Assembly (NCBI GenBank): GCA_019914945.1
Contig: CM034104.1
Coordinates: 6,636,501-6,700,500, forward strand
DNA from: Typha latifolia
Taxonomy: Eukaryota > Streptophyta > Magnoliopsida > Poales > Typhaceae
Direction: 5' to 3'
DNA: 64,000 bases
In this document: positions 12,701 through 27,700 of the stretch, piece after piece
How the letters are laid out: each line of letters begins with the position of its first letter
Position numbering within the stretch: the first letter of the stretch is position 1
Notes under the pieces: generated by a model
The model's database searches: none
Told to the model about the DNA's origin: nothing
What the model saw: the letters and a program-made list of their open reading frames with translations, nothing else
Translations under genes and position numbers: made by a program

Positions 12701-15700
12701 TAAATTAGGTTTCAGATCTCACTTTTATCAGTATTTAATTATAATTATTCATAATGATTTCATATATCATATTCCTCGGTCATCAAAATTCTTAATTTTT
12801 CAAATACAATATATGCATGAATAATCCATAAATCTAAATACTATTATTTTCTCTAATATAACATAAATTATTCTTAATAAGTCAGAAAATATGAATAAAT
12901 AATGATCTAATATTTGGTCTTGTAAAATTGCACATCTCAAATATAATATTTTATTTTTGATCATCTTCTCAAATAACTTTCTTTTTAATAAAAATCTCTT
13001 ATATTTTATTTACAGAAAATAAAATGTGTTAGCATAAAGATTTCATATGTTATTTTCTGAAAATAAAATATAATATAAAATATTTTTAGAAATCTGAAAT
13101 TCATTTAAATTTAAATACTTCCAATTTATATCTTATTTTTTGGAATAAAAATAAATATTTAATATTTTTAGAAATCTGAAATTATTTTAAACTGAAATCC
13201 TTCCTGAAATCTTTCTAATTTATATCTTATTTTCTAAAATAAAAATAAGTATTTTCAGATATCTAAAAATATAAACAATAAAATCCTTTTTTTATTCTGA
13301 AAATAATAAATCTGAATTTTCTATAGAATACAAATAATCTTAACATCTCTAATTTATCATTGAAAATTCTTAATTCTTAATTTTCCTATACGTGTTGTAT
13401 AATTGACATAATTTGTTATGGTCGCTTTTGGTGAAGATGATTTTCTATCCGATTTGATAATCTGGACAGAATTCAACATGGAACTTGCGAAGGCAATTAG
13501 GATCGATCCAACCGTCGGAACGATCTAAGATTCGGATATGTTGTTCCTTTATAAGTTAGGAATTCAACGCAATCAGAATCTTGTCGATTGAGTTAGTATT
13601 ATGTAGGAAACAATAACCAAAGGTCAGGAGGTAGTGAGATGGATGTGGAATATGTGGTTAGGGTTATGGGATATGATTATGGGTATGGTGGATGAGTTAG
13701 TGCTTTGAACTAGATGAGGTGGGAGAAAGGAGCTTCCAGGTATGGCTGGTTGCTAGAGGGAGGAGGGGGAAGTGCTAGAAGATTAACCTCAGCCGTAGAC
13801 AAGAGTTTGGGTTAGATACTGAGGGGGAGAAAGGAGGAGGGAGAAGTTGGCTCAAACCTAGATAAAAGAAACAAGTTCGAATGATCAATAATCCAAAGAG
13901 ACTGCTTTTCCTATATATTTGGAGGCTAGCCAATTATCTAAAAACCCTAAACAAATCCTATTACAACTCAATTTACTCGTTGCACGTTCGAACCACCCCG
14001 ATCGCATTCAAATGCCCCAAAATAGGCCTCTAGATGTGCGAATGCGAATCAAGCATTCGAACGACCAAAACTCGTTCTTTGTATGTACAAACGCAAATTA
14101 GGCATTCGAACGCATCTGCCAGAAACTATCTTATTTTTCTAAAACATAAACAAAAATTGATGCAATTTGAAGCAGTTTAATCATGTCCACTATGCACCTA
14201 AATCAAGAACCGCAACATCATCATATCATAATTTTTTATCTCATAATTTAAACAGGATAAGAATAAATAAAAAGAGATACTTTTCAATTCATTAATTCTA
14301 CTTTTGAATAATAAAAATTTAATAAATATGAGTGGGAATTTGCCTTGATCGCTCAATCTAAAAATAATTTAATTTTTGCATCCTAATTATAATCTGCACG
14401 GATTTCAATGCACTCCATTATTGTCTTCTTTCATTTTTTTTTCCTTTGGTATGATAAGCTCTTTTTTTTATCTATTCTCTATTCTCTTCTCTTTTTCTAC
14501 TCTTTTCTCTTTCCTCTCTTCCTATATTTCTTCTCTCTAATCTCTCTCGAGAATGGTTTCTTTTTTTTCTCCCTAATTTCGGTACTGTAGCACTGCTACC
14601 GTGCCACCCTTACCTACTTTCTTAAAATCATACCTAGGGTTTTCTTCTAGGCCCCCTTTTATTATTAAAAAAATATAATAAGAGTCCTATTAGAATAGAG
14701 ATATTAATATCTTGAAGATATACTTAAAAATTTAATTTAATTTAATCTGAATCTTAAAATATAAAAGATAAAATGAAAATCCTAATTATTTAAATGTTTA
14801 TTTCTGTTCTATTTTATTTATTTATTTATTTATGTTTTAAAATTCTGGGTCGTTACAGAAGTATCTGGTTTTCCAAATATTTGTTCATTGCGCTCACTTT
14901 TATATCAATGATGGTGATTAAACTATATCTCCAATCTCTTTACATATGTGTAACACAAAATTGCAAAGTATTTGGGTGTTGATGAGTGCCACCATGGCAG
15001 GCAGCTAGGATTTCATTTCTCTGGTGTGTCTGTGTGCATGTTTCTGATTCTTTGTTGCTGGTCCTACTGTGGGTTGTTTAGTCCCAACCCCCTTGCTGCT
15101 GGTCCTAAAAGGTTCTTATACTGGAAATTTTTATTATTAAATTTGATTGTTAATAATGATAAGCCACCTGTTTCCTAGGTCCGTAAATAGATGCCTTCCC
15201 TTCAGTTTCTGTGTTCGCAGATGTAATGCACATGCATGTCTAGTTATATGAAATTAGAAAATCACTTCATTTATTTGCTTGCATTTTTCAGGCTCTGGAA
15301 GAAGTTGAAAAGTATATCCTTTCATTGAGACAGATACTTACTGGAGATGGAGAAGCTGAACCAAATCAGGAGCAGGTTTTGCAAATAGCTCTTGAAATTT
15401 GCAAGGAGGATGTTCTTTCCCTCTTTGTCCATAAGTTACCATCATTGGGGTGGGAAGTATGTTTTCCATCTATATAATATGATTTTCAGTTTTTTCAGAA
15501 CGCAGGAACTTAATCCGCTATGTATTGCAGGCAAGAAAAGATCTGGTGCACTGCTGGTGCATTTTGTTGAGGCAAAAGGTTGATTCTACTTCTAGTTATT
15601 GCTGTGTGGAGTATGTCGAGAACAATTCAGAACTTTTAGATTTCCTTGTTGTTTGGTAAGTCATACATTTTCTTAACTTGTTACTCAATTACTCAAGGCG

Positions 15701-18700
15701 TTTGCATTTTTCCTATAGTTGGAGAAAAAAAAGTCTGGCTGTATATAGCTTAGAAACAGGGTCTTAATTGTATAAATTTCTTATATTATAAGGTGTTACT
15801 TGAAAAAAACTAAAAACTTGGTTTGAGAAGGTAGATGGAAGAAGAGTTACTTGCTAGCAATCGCTGCAGTCTTGCTGAAGTAACAAGCAATGTCGGAGTT
15901 GCCATTCTGCTGGTAGTAGCTATTGAAGAAGTGATGGTTCAAGCTTCATTGCTACTTAAAAACTTGAATCGGTACTTAAGCCCATTAAAGAAAAATGGAA
16001 TGAAGAAAAGTACATATATTCAATCTTGAGTGAAGTTTAGATCAAGATTCAGGAAAGTGTTCCAAAACCAATTTGGACTTCGATTGAATGACGAAACTAG
16101 AATATAAAATCTAGACTCAGAGCAAGTTTGATCAGACCGAATCTTGGTGAAGCTGAGCCCAACTGCACTTCCGCAACTTTGTGCCACAAGCCTAGTCGTA
16201 GGTGTTGTGTTACCTTTCAGCAAGAGGTCTCGACCACCCCGGTCACAGGAGAGCGGCGGAAGGACTCAAGAGGAGTAGTGAAGGGGATGGCCATCAAGGC
16301 CTCCTGGGTGACGGCATGGGTGTGGATATGGATGGAGAAATCCGATAGAGACAGGAGGCGGTGGAGACCATACATTGTCGGCGTGCAACAACCACGACAA
16401 TGGCGGGGGAGAGCATATGGCGAGGTGGAGGGTGAAGGAGCGATAAATGAGGCGCCAAAACTCTGAGGAGAGACTAGAGAAGTGGGATTAAGAGAGATGA
16501 ATGAAGAATAATGAAGTGAATGTGAGGGAATTTGGGGTCTGGTTTATTATTTAGTTCTATACGGATAAAGGGATATCAGATATCCATATCCATGTCCGTA
16601 TATGAAAAAATCTATCCAATTCGCATCCATATCCGTATCTAAAAACTCTACCCGTATCTGTATTCGGATTGGACAGGATTTTCTTACCCGAATCCTATAT
16701 CCGAGTCGAGTTAGTTGGCCAGTTAGGTCGAAGTTAATCGAAATTGGCGGCGATACATATACAAAGTATAGGCGGGCGCTTAGAATTAAGGCGGCGATAC
16801 ATATACAAAGTATTATATTTATCCATAGAAAACTATATTTAATCATCCTATAATAAAAATATATTGAGTGCTAGTAATATATCAAAAAGATTGTTTCAAA
16901 AATCTAATGATAATGTCTATAGCACCCATAGAAAACTAAGATGAAGAACAAAACACCACAAAATCATTACATCCATATTTGTAAAATTCTAAAAAAATAA
17001 AAGACATGATTAAGTCGCATTACTTAGGAAAGATATGTACATGCAAAGAAATCGAGTATCATAATCAAAATAAGATAATTATCACTCTGAGCCTGAAGCT
17101 TCAGCTTAATCAATATGAAGCTCTTCATTGGATCTTATCTTGTCATAAGAATCATCATTATTTAATTCCAAATTTACTTCTACTTTCTCGTCTGTGTCAT
17201 CCTCAGAGTCTAAATGTTCTTCATCAATGTCATCCAACCTTCTAGAATTAGAAACACCTAATGCTGCAAATCTAGAACTTTTTCATGGAGGCATTACTTC
17301 CATTGCACCGGAGGTATCTTCAACCATACTCCATGTTAACCCAGAGCGAAGGAATACTTCCTCTTCATTTATTTTTAAATTAGATAGCCTTGCAACAATG
17401 TTCTTTGTATTCTTTGATGCTATAGGATCTTTCTTCGAACCTTCCTTGTGAATTCTTGCTTTGTTGCTCAAGCTTATTTCATTTTTTGGTATGGATCTGT
17501 GAAAAAACCATAAAATAAAAAAGAAACAATCACAATAGAAAGATAAGTATCACAACTTTTCTTTCCTACCATCTCAAAAAACTCCAATTTTGCTCGCAAC
17601 TAGAAGAACTATATGTCAAGTTTAAAATTCTTAAAGCCATTTCTTGTAGATGAGGTGTCTCAGAAAAATAAAGACACCATTTAACTGCTCAAAACAATGA
17701 GAAAAATAAAAATAAAATAAGGCACTTTAAACTTTAAGATAATAAAATTCTAGAAGTATTCAAATATAACTATAAAGCTAATCAACTAATACCTGGATTG
17801 ATATCTGGATTAGCCCTTTGTCTCATAGCAATTTCTTTACCAAAAGAGCCACTTGCATACTTATAAGCGTCAAGTTCATCGGTGATCTTATCTTGTGTTA
17901 TGAGATTACCATGATAGAAACGTTCAACACATTATGTGAAACCATTCATCATAGTATTATTTCTTTCAATTTGTTTATTGCCATAATAATAATATGGGTT
18001 GAGAAAGTGACCAACCGCATACAATGGGCAATAAAGCCTTGAATCCCATTTGTTATCAGTTCGATAATAACTCTGTATGAACTCTCTTTATTATCACAAG
18101 TTTTCACGATGTCTTTTCTTGCTTCTTGCATTGCAGCATAAATAAAATCCATAGCCGATTTTTGATCTCCATCTACAAGTTGTAACACCTTTACAAGTGG
18201 ATAAAATAATTTCAATGTATGAACGACACCATTCCAAAAATTATTGCTGAGAATTGTTGCTGTAACTTTACTCCATTTGGTATTCTTGGACCATTTGCTA
18301 CTTAACCATTCATTAGAAGTGAACATATACTTGAGCTTTTCTCTTTTCTCTAAATAGCTATGCAAAGTTAAAAATGCTGTTGCAAAACGTGTAACACTAG
18401 GTCTTACCAAGTCTCTTTTACCTGTGCATTCTCTCATCATGCTCAAGGTGATATGATAACTATATATGAAAGTTGTAATAGATTTGACTTTAGTAATCAT
18501 ATTTTGTATCTTGCGCATTTTTCCAATAGCTTCGAGCATAAGATCCAAACAATGAGCTGCACATAGTGTCCAAAATTTGTTTGGCCATCTATCTCTTATC
18601 ATCTTTGAAGCAGCATAAAGCATTATCAGTCACTAATTGTACCACATTTTTCTCCCCAATTTCTTTGATACATTTTGCAATAAGCTTGAACACAAATTTT

Positions 18701-21700
18701 GCTGTATGCACTTCACTAGAGGCATCAATGGACCTCAAAAAGCTCATGCCCAAATGACAATTTACAGAAGGATTCATTATGCTTCTATCTTTTCTATCAG
18801 TCCAACTATTTGTCATAACGGAACAACCATATGTCACCCATGAATCTATATGACTTTGTAGTCCCTCTCTTGTTAAATTGCACTTCTTTATTGAGTAATT
18901 TCTCATGAAGTTCATAAAGTGTTGGCCCTATAAAACCAGGACCATCTTGACCAATAGCTTCAAGCATTACTTGGAAACTATGCAACGTAGCTGTGTGTAA
19001 TGAGATTCCTGCTTGATATATAGCTTCAACCAGGACCATCTTTCCTCCTTTTTCAAACTGTCCTTCATAGTTGTTTGTCTCATATTTCTTTCATGCAGAA
19101 GCATTTTAGGATCTGGTGCAATAAATTTGTCCATAGCCCTTTTGGTATGAGGTCGCTTTTGTCTACCAAATAACTTTCAACTACAACAATATCATTGTCT
19201 CCATAATCGTAATCATTGTCTTCATCTCCTCTGGATATATTAAATTATTAACTCTACTATGTAGTTCTTGCAACTCTTTTGCCTTTTCATTTGTTTTTTT
19301 GTTTTGCTTCATTGAAGACTTCTTGAATTTCTTGTTTAACTTCCTTTGGTACTTTTTTGCAGGCTGCAACATCATCTTTTAAACCAGCTAGATGTTTTTT
19401 GAATCTAAAGATACCAGCACTTGAAATATGCCGCAATAATTACACTTCAGTTTATTGTTATCCTTTAGGTCAGGCTTTATGCAATACTTCCAAGTTTCAA
19501 CCTGGATCTCTTTTGCTATTGATATCTGACGTCCCCGAAGACATTATAATAGCCGCAATCTGCATATTATCTAAAAAGAGTAGTAAATTAATGCCACCAC
19601 AACCCGCAATGCGAGCACAACAACGACGCATGCCTGTTGCTGCCCGCAGAGAATGCCACTGCTGCAGCAAGCACAGTGACAATGAATGCCGCTGCTGCCC
19701 GCAACGAGCGCAGCGACGAACGCTGCTGCCGCTGCCGCAGCGATTGCAGTGACAATGTACATCCCCGCTGCCTGCAACGAGCGCAGCGACGATGCATGCT
19801 GCCGCTGCCCGCAGTGAGCACAGTGATGATGCCGAGAAAAAAATGAGAGAGAGAGAGAGAGAGAGAGCTTAGTAGTGTACCTTTTTGGTTGTGTCGATTC
19901 ATGCTACCGCTGCCCTCAGTGAGCACAGTGATGATGCTTAGTAGTGTACCTTTTTGGTTGTGACGATGCATGCTGCCGCTGCCCACAGTGAGCACAGTGA
20001 TGATGCCGAGAAAAAAATGAGAGGGAGGGAGGGAGGGAGGGAGAGCTTAGTAGTGTACCTTTTTGGTTGTGTCAATTCTAGTTCTATTGCCGCCTTGCTC
20101 GAGATGGGGGAGAGCTCTCTCTTGGTGGTGATTGGAATTTATATTGCTGTGGTTAGGTGAGGAAAAGGTAAACACATGTTGAGTTTTGACTAGTATATTA
20201 CTTTAAAGGATATGGATCTTTTGAAACCAGATCCATAAGTCATATAACTTATAAACAAAACACACGTAACCACAACAATGTGTTTTGACCGATTAAACAC
20301 TAATCGCTATTTCATTTAATCCCATTTTAAACATGCGTTTCCCTCTAACACGAATCGCCCACTCAGCTGCTCCGCCTAAACATTGGATACAATAGATAGC
20401 TAATTGCTATGATTGGCCTATACCTGTGGCAATGACTTTGGTAAGGTTGTTTAGGATGAGAAATAGTACCATTATAGTGAAAGTGAAAAGCCACTAAGAG
20501 GAGAGGGCTACAATAGAAAAAAGACTTACTAGACGATAAAGAGAAAGTTAGGTCGGGAGAGATCGGGAGATTGAGGAAGATAAATTCATTCAATTCCAAA
20601 GCATGCCTATGATAAAAACTATAAAACTCTATGTATAGCGAATGGAACAAAAGAATTCTAAATCAAATAAAAAATAAATAATTAAACCTATCTAACTTGT
20701 CCTCTCCTTGAATTGTAACTTTGTTTCGCCCAATATAGATAGAGTCCAAACCGAAAGAAATTTAGAATACGAAAGATATAAATCATGACATCACCTATCT
20801 GATCCATCTGGTTTTATTTTATTTGGACATCGCGTAAGAGTGAAAACGGGTCGGATTAACTCCAACCCGACCTGCTATCCGACCCGATCATATCGGATTC
20901 GGATAAAAAATTCCTATCCGATTCGTATACGGATAGAATTTTTGAAAAAAATCTGGATATAGATTCGGATATGGGTTGGATATAATTTTCGGATTCGGTT
21001 ACGAATATTGAATATCCATTTATTTTCATAATTTTTTGAATAATTTATAGTTTTTAGTTTGCTTATTTAAATAGTGAATATTGATATTGTTATTAATGAT
21101 GTGTTATATATTATTTGTAGATATTAAATTTTCTAATTTTATCTATATTTGACATACAAAAAATTTATGTTTTGTGAAACTCTTAATATTTGTGTTAATT
21201 ATGTTTAAATAAAAGATAATAATTAGTTTAAAATTCGATAACATCTATTTAAGATCCGATTCTCTATCTGAAAATTATTCGTATCTGTTTAGTTAGGATA
21301 TGGTTTTAAATTTTGCTATCGTTCAATATCCGTATTCGAATCCGTATTCGGACTAAAAATGTGGATTCGGTTGTGGGTTGAGCAATCTCCGGTTCGTATC
21401 CGATCCCTTTTCACCCCTAATATTGCATAAATATCTGATGAATATTTTCTTGGAAATGCGTAGATTGTAATTTTCTGCAATTTTGAGACGGACTAATTTT
21501 CTTACTCGGACTCCGATATGACCTGATCAGGACCGAATTATATTGGTTAACTCATTAGATTCTGCACCATCACTAGAGAGAGGGAATGTCTTTGAAAATT
21601 TCGGGGGAAATATAGGAATTCTTGACCAACTAGGAAAAGAATTATGGAAAGTCAAATTTGAGTCAAACTAGGAAGATCGAATCCCACAAGGTTTAAAAGA

Positions 21701-24700
21701 TTGATATGAAATTAAACTTAGAAAATCGAAACTGAGTAGGGAATGTAAAACCAAATCCAAAACTAAATAGGAAAAAAGCAAAAGATCGAGACACGATTTT
21801 TAAAAAACTTCTCTCACTGAAGGGAGGAAAAAATTACGGATCCAATTAACTTTTTGGATCAATCTATTTCTCTAAATTCTTAGATACAAGATTCACTTGC
21901 AATCTTCCCTATCGTACTCCGAATAATCATTAAATTGAAGTTCTTTTGCTCGAATTCCTTTTCAATGAACTACTCTATGAACATAGATTGTTTTTTGTAT
22001 GTTGCCCTTAATTTGATATGGATAACCTCACTCTCGCTCGTTGAAGGTAGTACATATGTCCTCTATCCTTTAAGCTCTTCAGTTGTGCTTTAATACATGG
22101 TAGCAAATCTCCAAGTTCACAAACTAATGAACTATCCTTAGATTTGTAGAAAATAAAGCTCTTTGAAGAAAGTACAACTCTAAAGTTTATGAACTTTGAT
22201 CTCCCTTCAGTAGTTTCCTCAATTGTTCTAACGTCTAATATCCTTAGTATGCTTTTATGAATGTGGGGTAACATCTTTGGTTCTTACTAGAAGAATCAAT
22301 AAAGGAACTACCAAGTTTGATTGTATTTCTAAATTTTCTTTTACTGTTCTACACGACCAATTCGAATTGATTTGAGTGCGGTTCACATCGAACTTATATT
22401 CTAAAACACTCGCCACCAAATACTCGTGCCCTTTACATTGGTAGGACCCATGCGATTTATACGTGATATGTTGGTTAATGTTTCAACACAATATACCAAT
22501 AAAAGCTAAAAATCCAACATTTTCACAAATAATACCAGTAAAAAGAAGTCCAAAATATCACAGGTACATGTTAACTAAATAAATGCTCGCGTAGGGGTTA
22601 TAATCCATCTAACTTATTTTACAACAATAACATAGATAAAAAGAGATTATAGATAAATCTTCACCAGCTTCTCCATAGACTTAGCTTCATCTCTTGATCC
22701 AAAAATATTTCTACTAAAAAATGGTGAGCATAAAACTCAGCAAGTATACACTTTTATAATCTAAAAGTAATGTAAAGAAGGATGCCACATAATATATATG
22801 TATATGCCAAAATAATTATAGTAATGCATCGGGATCGGCCTTCCAAAAAAACGATACGTAACGGTCGAATCGACCGTATCAGTCACCTAGATTGGATTGG
22901 ACTTTTTAATTACGTAAAATTCTGAATATTATTTAAAAATGCAAGAAAACTTCTAAAAATTTATCAAAAAAAGAAAATAATAAAAAAGAAAAACTATGGT
23001 GGAATAAAAATTGAAAAGAAGAAAAGATTAGAAAGAGAGTGAGTGGAAGAAAATCAAACAAAAGAAAAAAACTATGGTGCACTGAAAAAGAAGAAGAGTA
23101 AAAGAGAAGAAAAAGGGAGAGAATGGAAGAAATGAAAAAAATTGAGAGAAAAATAAAGAAATAATTAAAAAATTATATACTGGAGTTTGCCAAAGTTTGT
23201 TGGAGTTCATCAGAGCTATATCTCTCCATAAGAGAAACAATAGTTATATGGTAAGGAGAGAAAAAAAGAAAGAAATAGTGGAAGAGAGTAAGAGAGAGTG
23301 AGAAGAAAGAGTGAAAAAGAGAGAGAGCTCGAATCGGGATCAGGTTTGGCTGATCCTGATTCGAATCGGCCGATCTGACGAACCATGCATATATTACTAA
23401 AGGAACACATGATATGTATCATTCAAACTATCAAATCCTTTCTATCATGCTCACATAGAGCCATAGCTATAAATTATCATTATATGCTTACAGAGCTATC
23501 CAGTATATAATAAACATATGCTTATAGAGCTATCCATCACATAATAAACATATGCTCGCACATCAACTCATACATTTATGAGGGATAGACATCTAGTAAT
23601 AATATCGCCTGTACATGCTTGGCGACATCGCATGTGACTAGTTGTCTATGGCCATTAGATTAAGGACTTCAGTCGTAAGCCCACAACCCTACCTCTATCA
23701 TCATCATCATCATCACACATAGCAAAATTAAGAGCACACAGCTTAATGTCTTGACCCTGCGTCATTGAGTTCTGCTAGATCTGCGATCCCTACCTCCCAA
23801 TCATGGTTTCATATTACCTAATGTTTAGTATTTAATAAGGCAGTGTGATTGTCGGAATGCCACACAGGCTAACGACCTCAGACATAGACCGCTAATATTA
23901 TAAGCACCATATAATGAACTCTACCGTTAACCCCAGGTTGAGTTAATGGAGGGCTGCCTAATCAGGATTTAACCAAGGATCCTAGTATCAGGATCAAAAT
24001 CGGTATCGACTGTCTAGAAAAATGATACGTATTGGCCACTCGTATCGGATCAGCTTATTTTTTAATTACGTAAAATTCTAAATATTATTTAAAAATGCAG
24101 AATTTTTTTTAAAAATTTAGAAAATATGATAGGAACATAATAAAATAAAAATTACTCACATATGAAGCTTAAAAACTTAAAAAATGTATTTACTCAAAAT
24201 TTAAAACTTTGATGAATACCGAGTTGGCTCTCGTAAATTTCTATGATCTTTATTATCATAATTATCATAAGTTTGTAAATAATGATGCTTAAGACTTGAT
24301 GCTCTCAAAAGTGATTCCATTATACTAGTCATATTGTATGGATTTTATTGTGTGACTTGTGTCTGAGGAGAATAATAACCAGCATATGAATTGTGTCTGA
24401 AAATAATAAGGATAATAACTAGCATATGGATCTTGTGATGGCTCCAAACAATAAATACTCGATGCACTATAATCATATGAAGCAATATTCTCATGACGTC
24501 ATTAATATGTATATACATTCTCAATTTCTTTTTTTTTTCAATTCTTCTGCCTTCTTGACTTTCCTCAGCAAATGTATATAGGATGATCTCACCACCAGAT
24601 GTATCATCAGAATTATGACCGACATTGATAGATATACTATTTCTCACTGTCAAATGACTTATATCAGACCCTTGTTGTGGTCTCTCACAATATCTCATCT

Positions 24701-27700
24701 AACTATGGGTTATCTTTGTCATCTATTTCTTTGATCTATGGAGTTAAAAGGGTCTTCTTTATCAAAAACATAATTTAAATCAATCAATTATTCATTTTTT
24801 ATATTTTTTTTAAAAAATTTCTCCCTTAATCTCATATTATAATGACAGAAAACTAATTTTTCTAATCTTTTCATTATCAATCAATTACATATTTTGGTGT
24901 GGATTAAAGAAAAAGTAGTTTAATTTTTTTTACACTGTGATGAAGATATAGTTTGACTTAAAATTTTCTTTGCTATTGGTGTTAAATTTGGTGTATTTTT
25001 CTATCTATAGATTGATCACTATTAAGTTGGAGTGTTATGAGATATAGCTGCAGTAACTTTAGCAGTATTGAATTGCCCATCTCTCAATTTATATCTCTCC
25101 ATTTAAAATCATAAATATATTATTATATACATTTAATAAGAAACTGATCATATTAAAAGTTAAAATTTGAAATAAATAAAAATAAAATTATTTAATTTAA
25201 TCATAACTCACTTTTTTATCACAAAAGATTTATTTATGAATATCGGGCTCAAGCCTACTCATTATCTTCCTAACTCTCAAGAAGACTTCATTATAATTAT
25301 TAATATTTGTTGAGAATTGAAATCTTGGATTAAGAAAATACTCTTTAAAAATTTAAAATTTGTAAGCATTCAAATTTTTAAATATTTCATAAATAAAAGT
25401 AAATTAGTAAATTAAAACTTAAAAACACGCTTACCAGTAGCATATATATTTTTATGTAATTGTATGTTCCATCTAGAATCAATAATTTTCCACATCCTAT
25501 AACTTTGGCCCATATTATTTTTTAATTGATTCTTGCTATATTTATTGCCTCATATAAGAAACCTATTTCAGACTTGTCATCAATGTCTACAAGAGGCTCA
25601 AATATTGCGGTGACATTGTAATATCATTCCAAAATATATTTTCAAGAGCCATACTATTCAAAGTTTCACTTAAAGTTTTATTTTTAAGTTTCATATTCTT
25701 GAATTTTATAGATCTGCTGTGATGTAAACATTTGCGTAATATCATTCTTGTAGCGCATGATGCTCTCCAAGGTTAAAAAATGAGTGACAAATCTAGTGAC
25801 GCCGAGTCTGATGATTTTCTACCATTAGTCATCTGTCTAAGTAAATTAAAATCCAACTATGGTTATATATAAAATTTGTCAATCTCTGACCTTTATGTAT
25901 GACCTTGCCAATTTTAGGTTTTTTTGTGATATCTTTTAATATTAAATCAATACAATGTGCAATACACGGCGTCCAATATAAATAAGGTCATTTTATCACA
26001 AGTGAATTACCAACGGCGTTATAATTGGCCATATTATCAGTAATTACTTGGAATATTCTTTTTTCACCTATTTCTTACACCACCTCATCCATAAACTGAC
26101 AGATATAATCTGCATTTTGAAATATTTTTGTGTACTCTACCCATCACACATTAGTGTACAACCAAATTCGTCCTAATACCGTTTAAATGTCTTAATGTAA
26201 GTACGAAGCTCATCTACCTCTAAGTCAAGATATTTAGTAGCCATATCATTTCAACTAGAAGGCAGAATACCAGGCCCTAATAATTGTATAACATCCATCA
26301 TAGTGTGATAATAAGAACTTTCAGCTACATTGAAAAAAAATGATTGTAGAAGAAAAATTTAGAGCTAGCCTTATTAATGTGTTTTTTTCTATTTTTAATT
26401 TCTTTTAGAGTTGTTTTAATCGAAGTTTGTGTATAATCTCTTTTATTTAAAGATTTGTATCCATTGGTCCAATATTTTCAGATTTCGCTGTAACACTAGG
26501 AGTTCTAGAGGTAAAACTGTTGCCCTCATATTCTCTTTTTTTCTGTATATGATCATCCTCCCTACTCTACTCACTGCTATCATCATTAATATGTACAAGA
26601 TTATATATCAATTCTTCATTGACTCTCTCTGTTATGTACATTGTTTATTCTTATTTTTGGCAATTAGATGAGCCAACATCTATTTTCTAACTTTTAAGAC
26701 ACCTAAGTACAAGCTGCTATATTTTTTTATCTTCCAATTAAATATTTGTTCAAACGGCTAACAATACCACTCATTTTCTTTCTACACCAGTTGTATTTAA
26801 TACGTCTTTTATCTTGTCCAATAGTGCCGCAATGTTGCCACTTGATGTTTGTATCATATAACTTATGTTTTGAAGCCATTGCTATTTTATATTTTTCATT
26901 GTAACTCTGTAGCTAAAAAAATATAAACAAAAATTAAAATAAAGTATAAAATAATTTAAAATTTAAGAAAGTAAAACCCTCTCAAATTTTTTTCTAATTT
27001 TCTTTCTTTACTTCTTTTCACCCTCTTTCTCTCTCTTAGGTTCTCAGCAGCCATTGTTGCTGCGGTGAAGAAGCAGTTGCTGCTCCACAACAGCACTACC
27101 TGCCCCTACTATAGGGGCACCGCAGCACCTGCTGCTGCTTCACCGTAAGAAGAGAAAGAGAAGAATTAGAAATTAAAGAAAAACTCACTCAAGGTCATTG
27201 GAGGTTGAGGTTGTCGAAAAACGTCGCCGATAGTTGAGGTTGCTCGAGATTTGCTTGATTGTCGGTGAAAGAAGTGAGAAAAAAAGAAGAAGAATTAGAG
27301 ATAGAAAAGAAGAGAAAAGAGAGAAAGAGAGGCATGTAGAGGGGATCGGTTAAAACTGGAAACCTTGGACTTAAGTACCTGGTAATATGTGCAAGTGATG
27401 CAATGATCAATATCATCAGTCATATGACATGTACATCGAAGTTATTCATACTCTGACATGCATCCCCAATCCATGAATAACTATGAACCAGTAAAGGAAA
27501 TATGATTATGCTAAACAGTAAATAAATATCTGTACATGTATGATATGAATGCCTTAAAAACATAAAGTCAAACACCACTTCAATATTACACTATTCCTAG
27601 ACTATGGAGGATTCACTTGCTTGACATCGTTTTTAAGTTAATCCACTCCAATTGCGTCAAAAATCATCTTCGTATAGTAGAGAGTTCACCTTGATAACAA

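Noticed and set aside
15835..16466. Open frames after exon 3
   Set aside because: Exon 3 ends with a canonical donor and the next Mo25 segment is found at 32063; the frames match nothing in the family.
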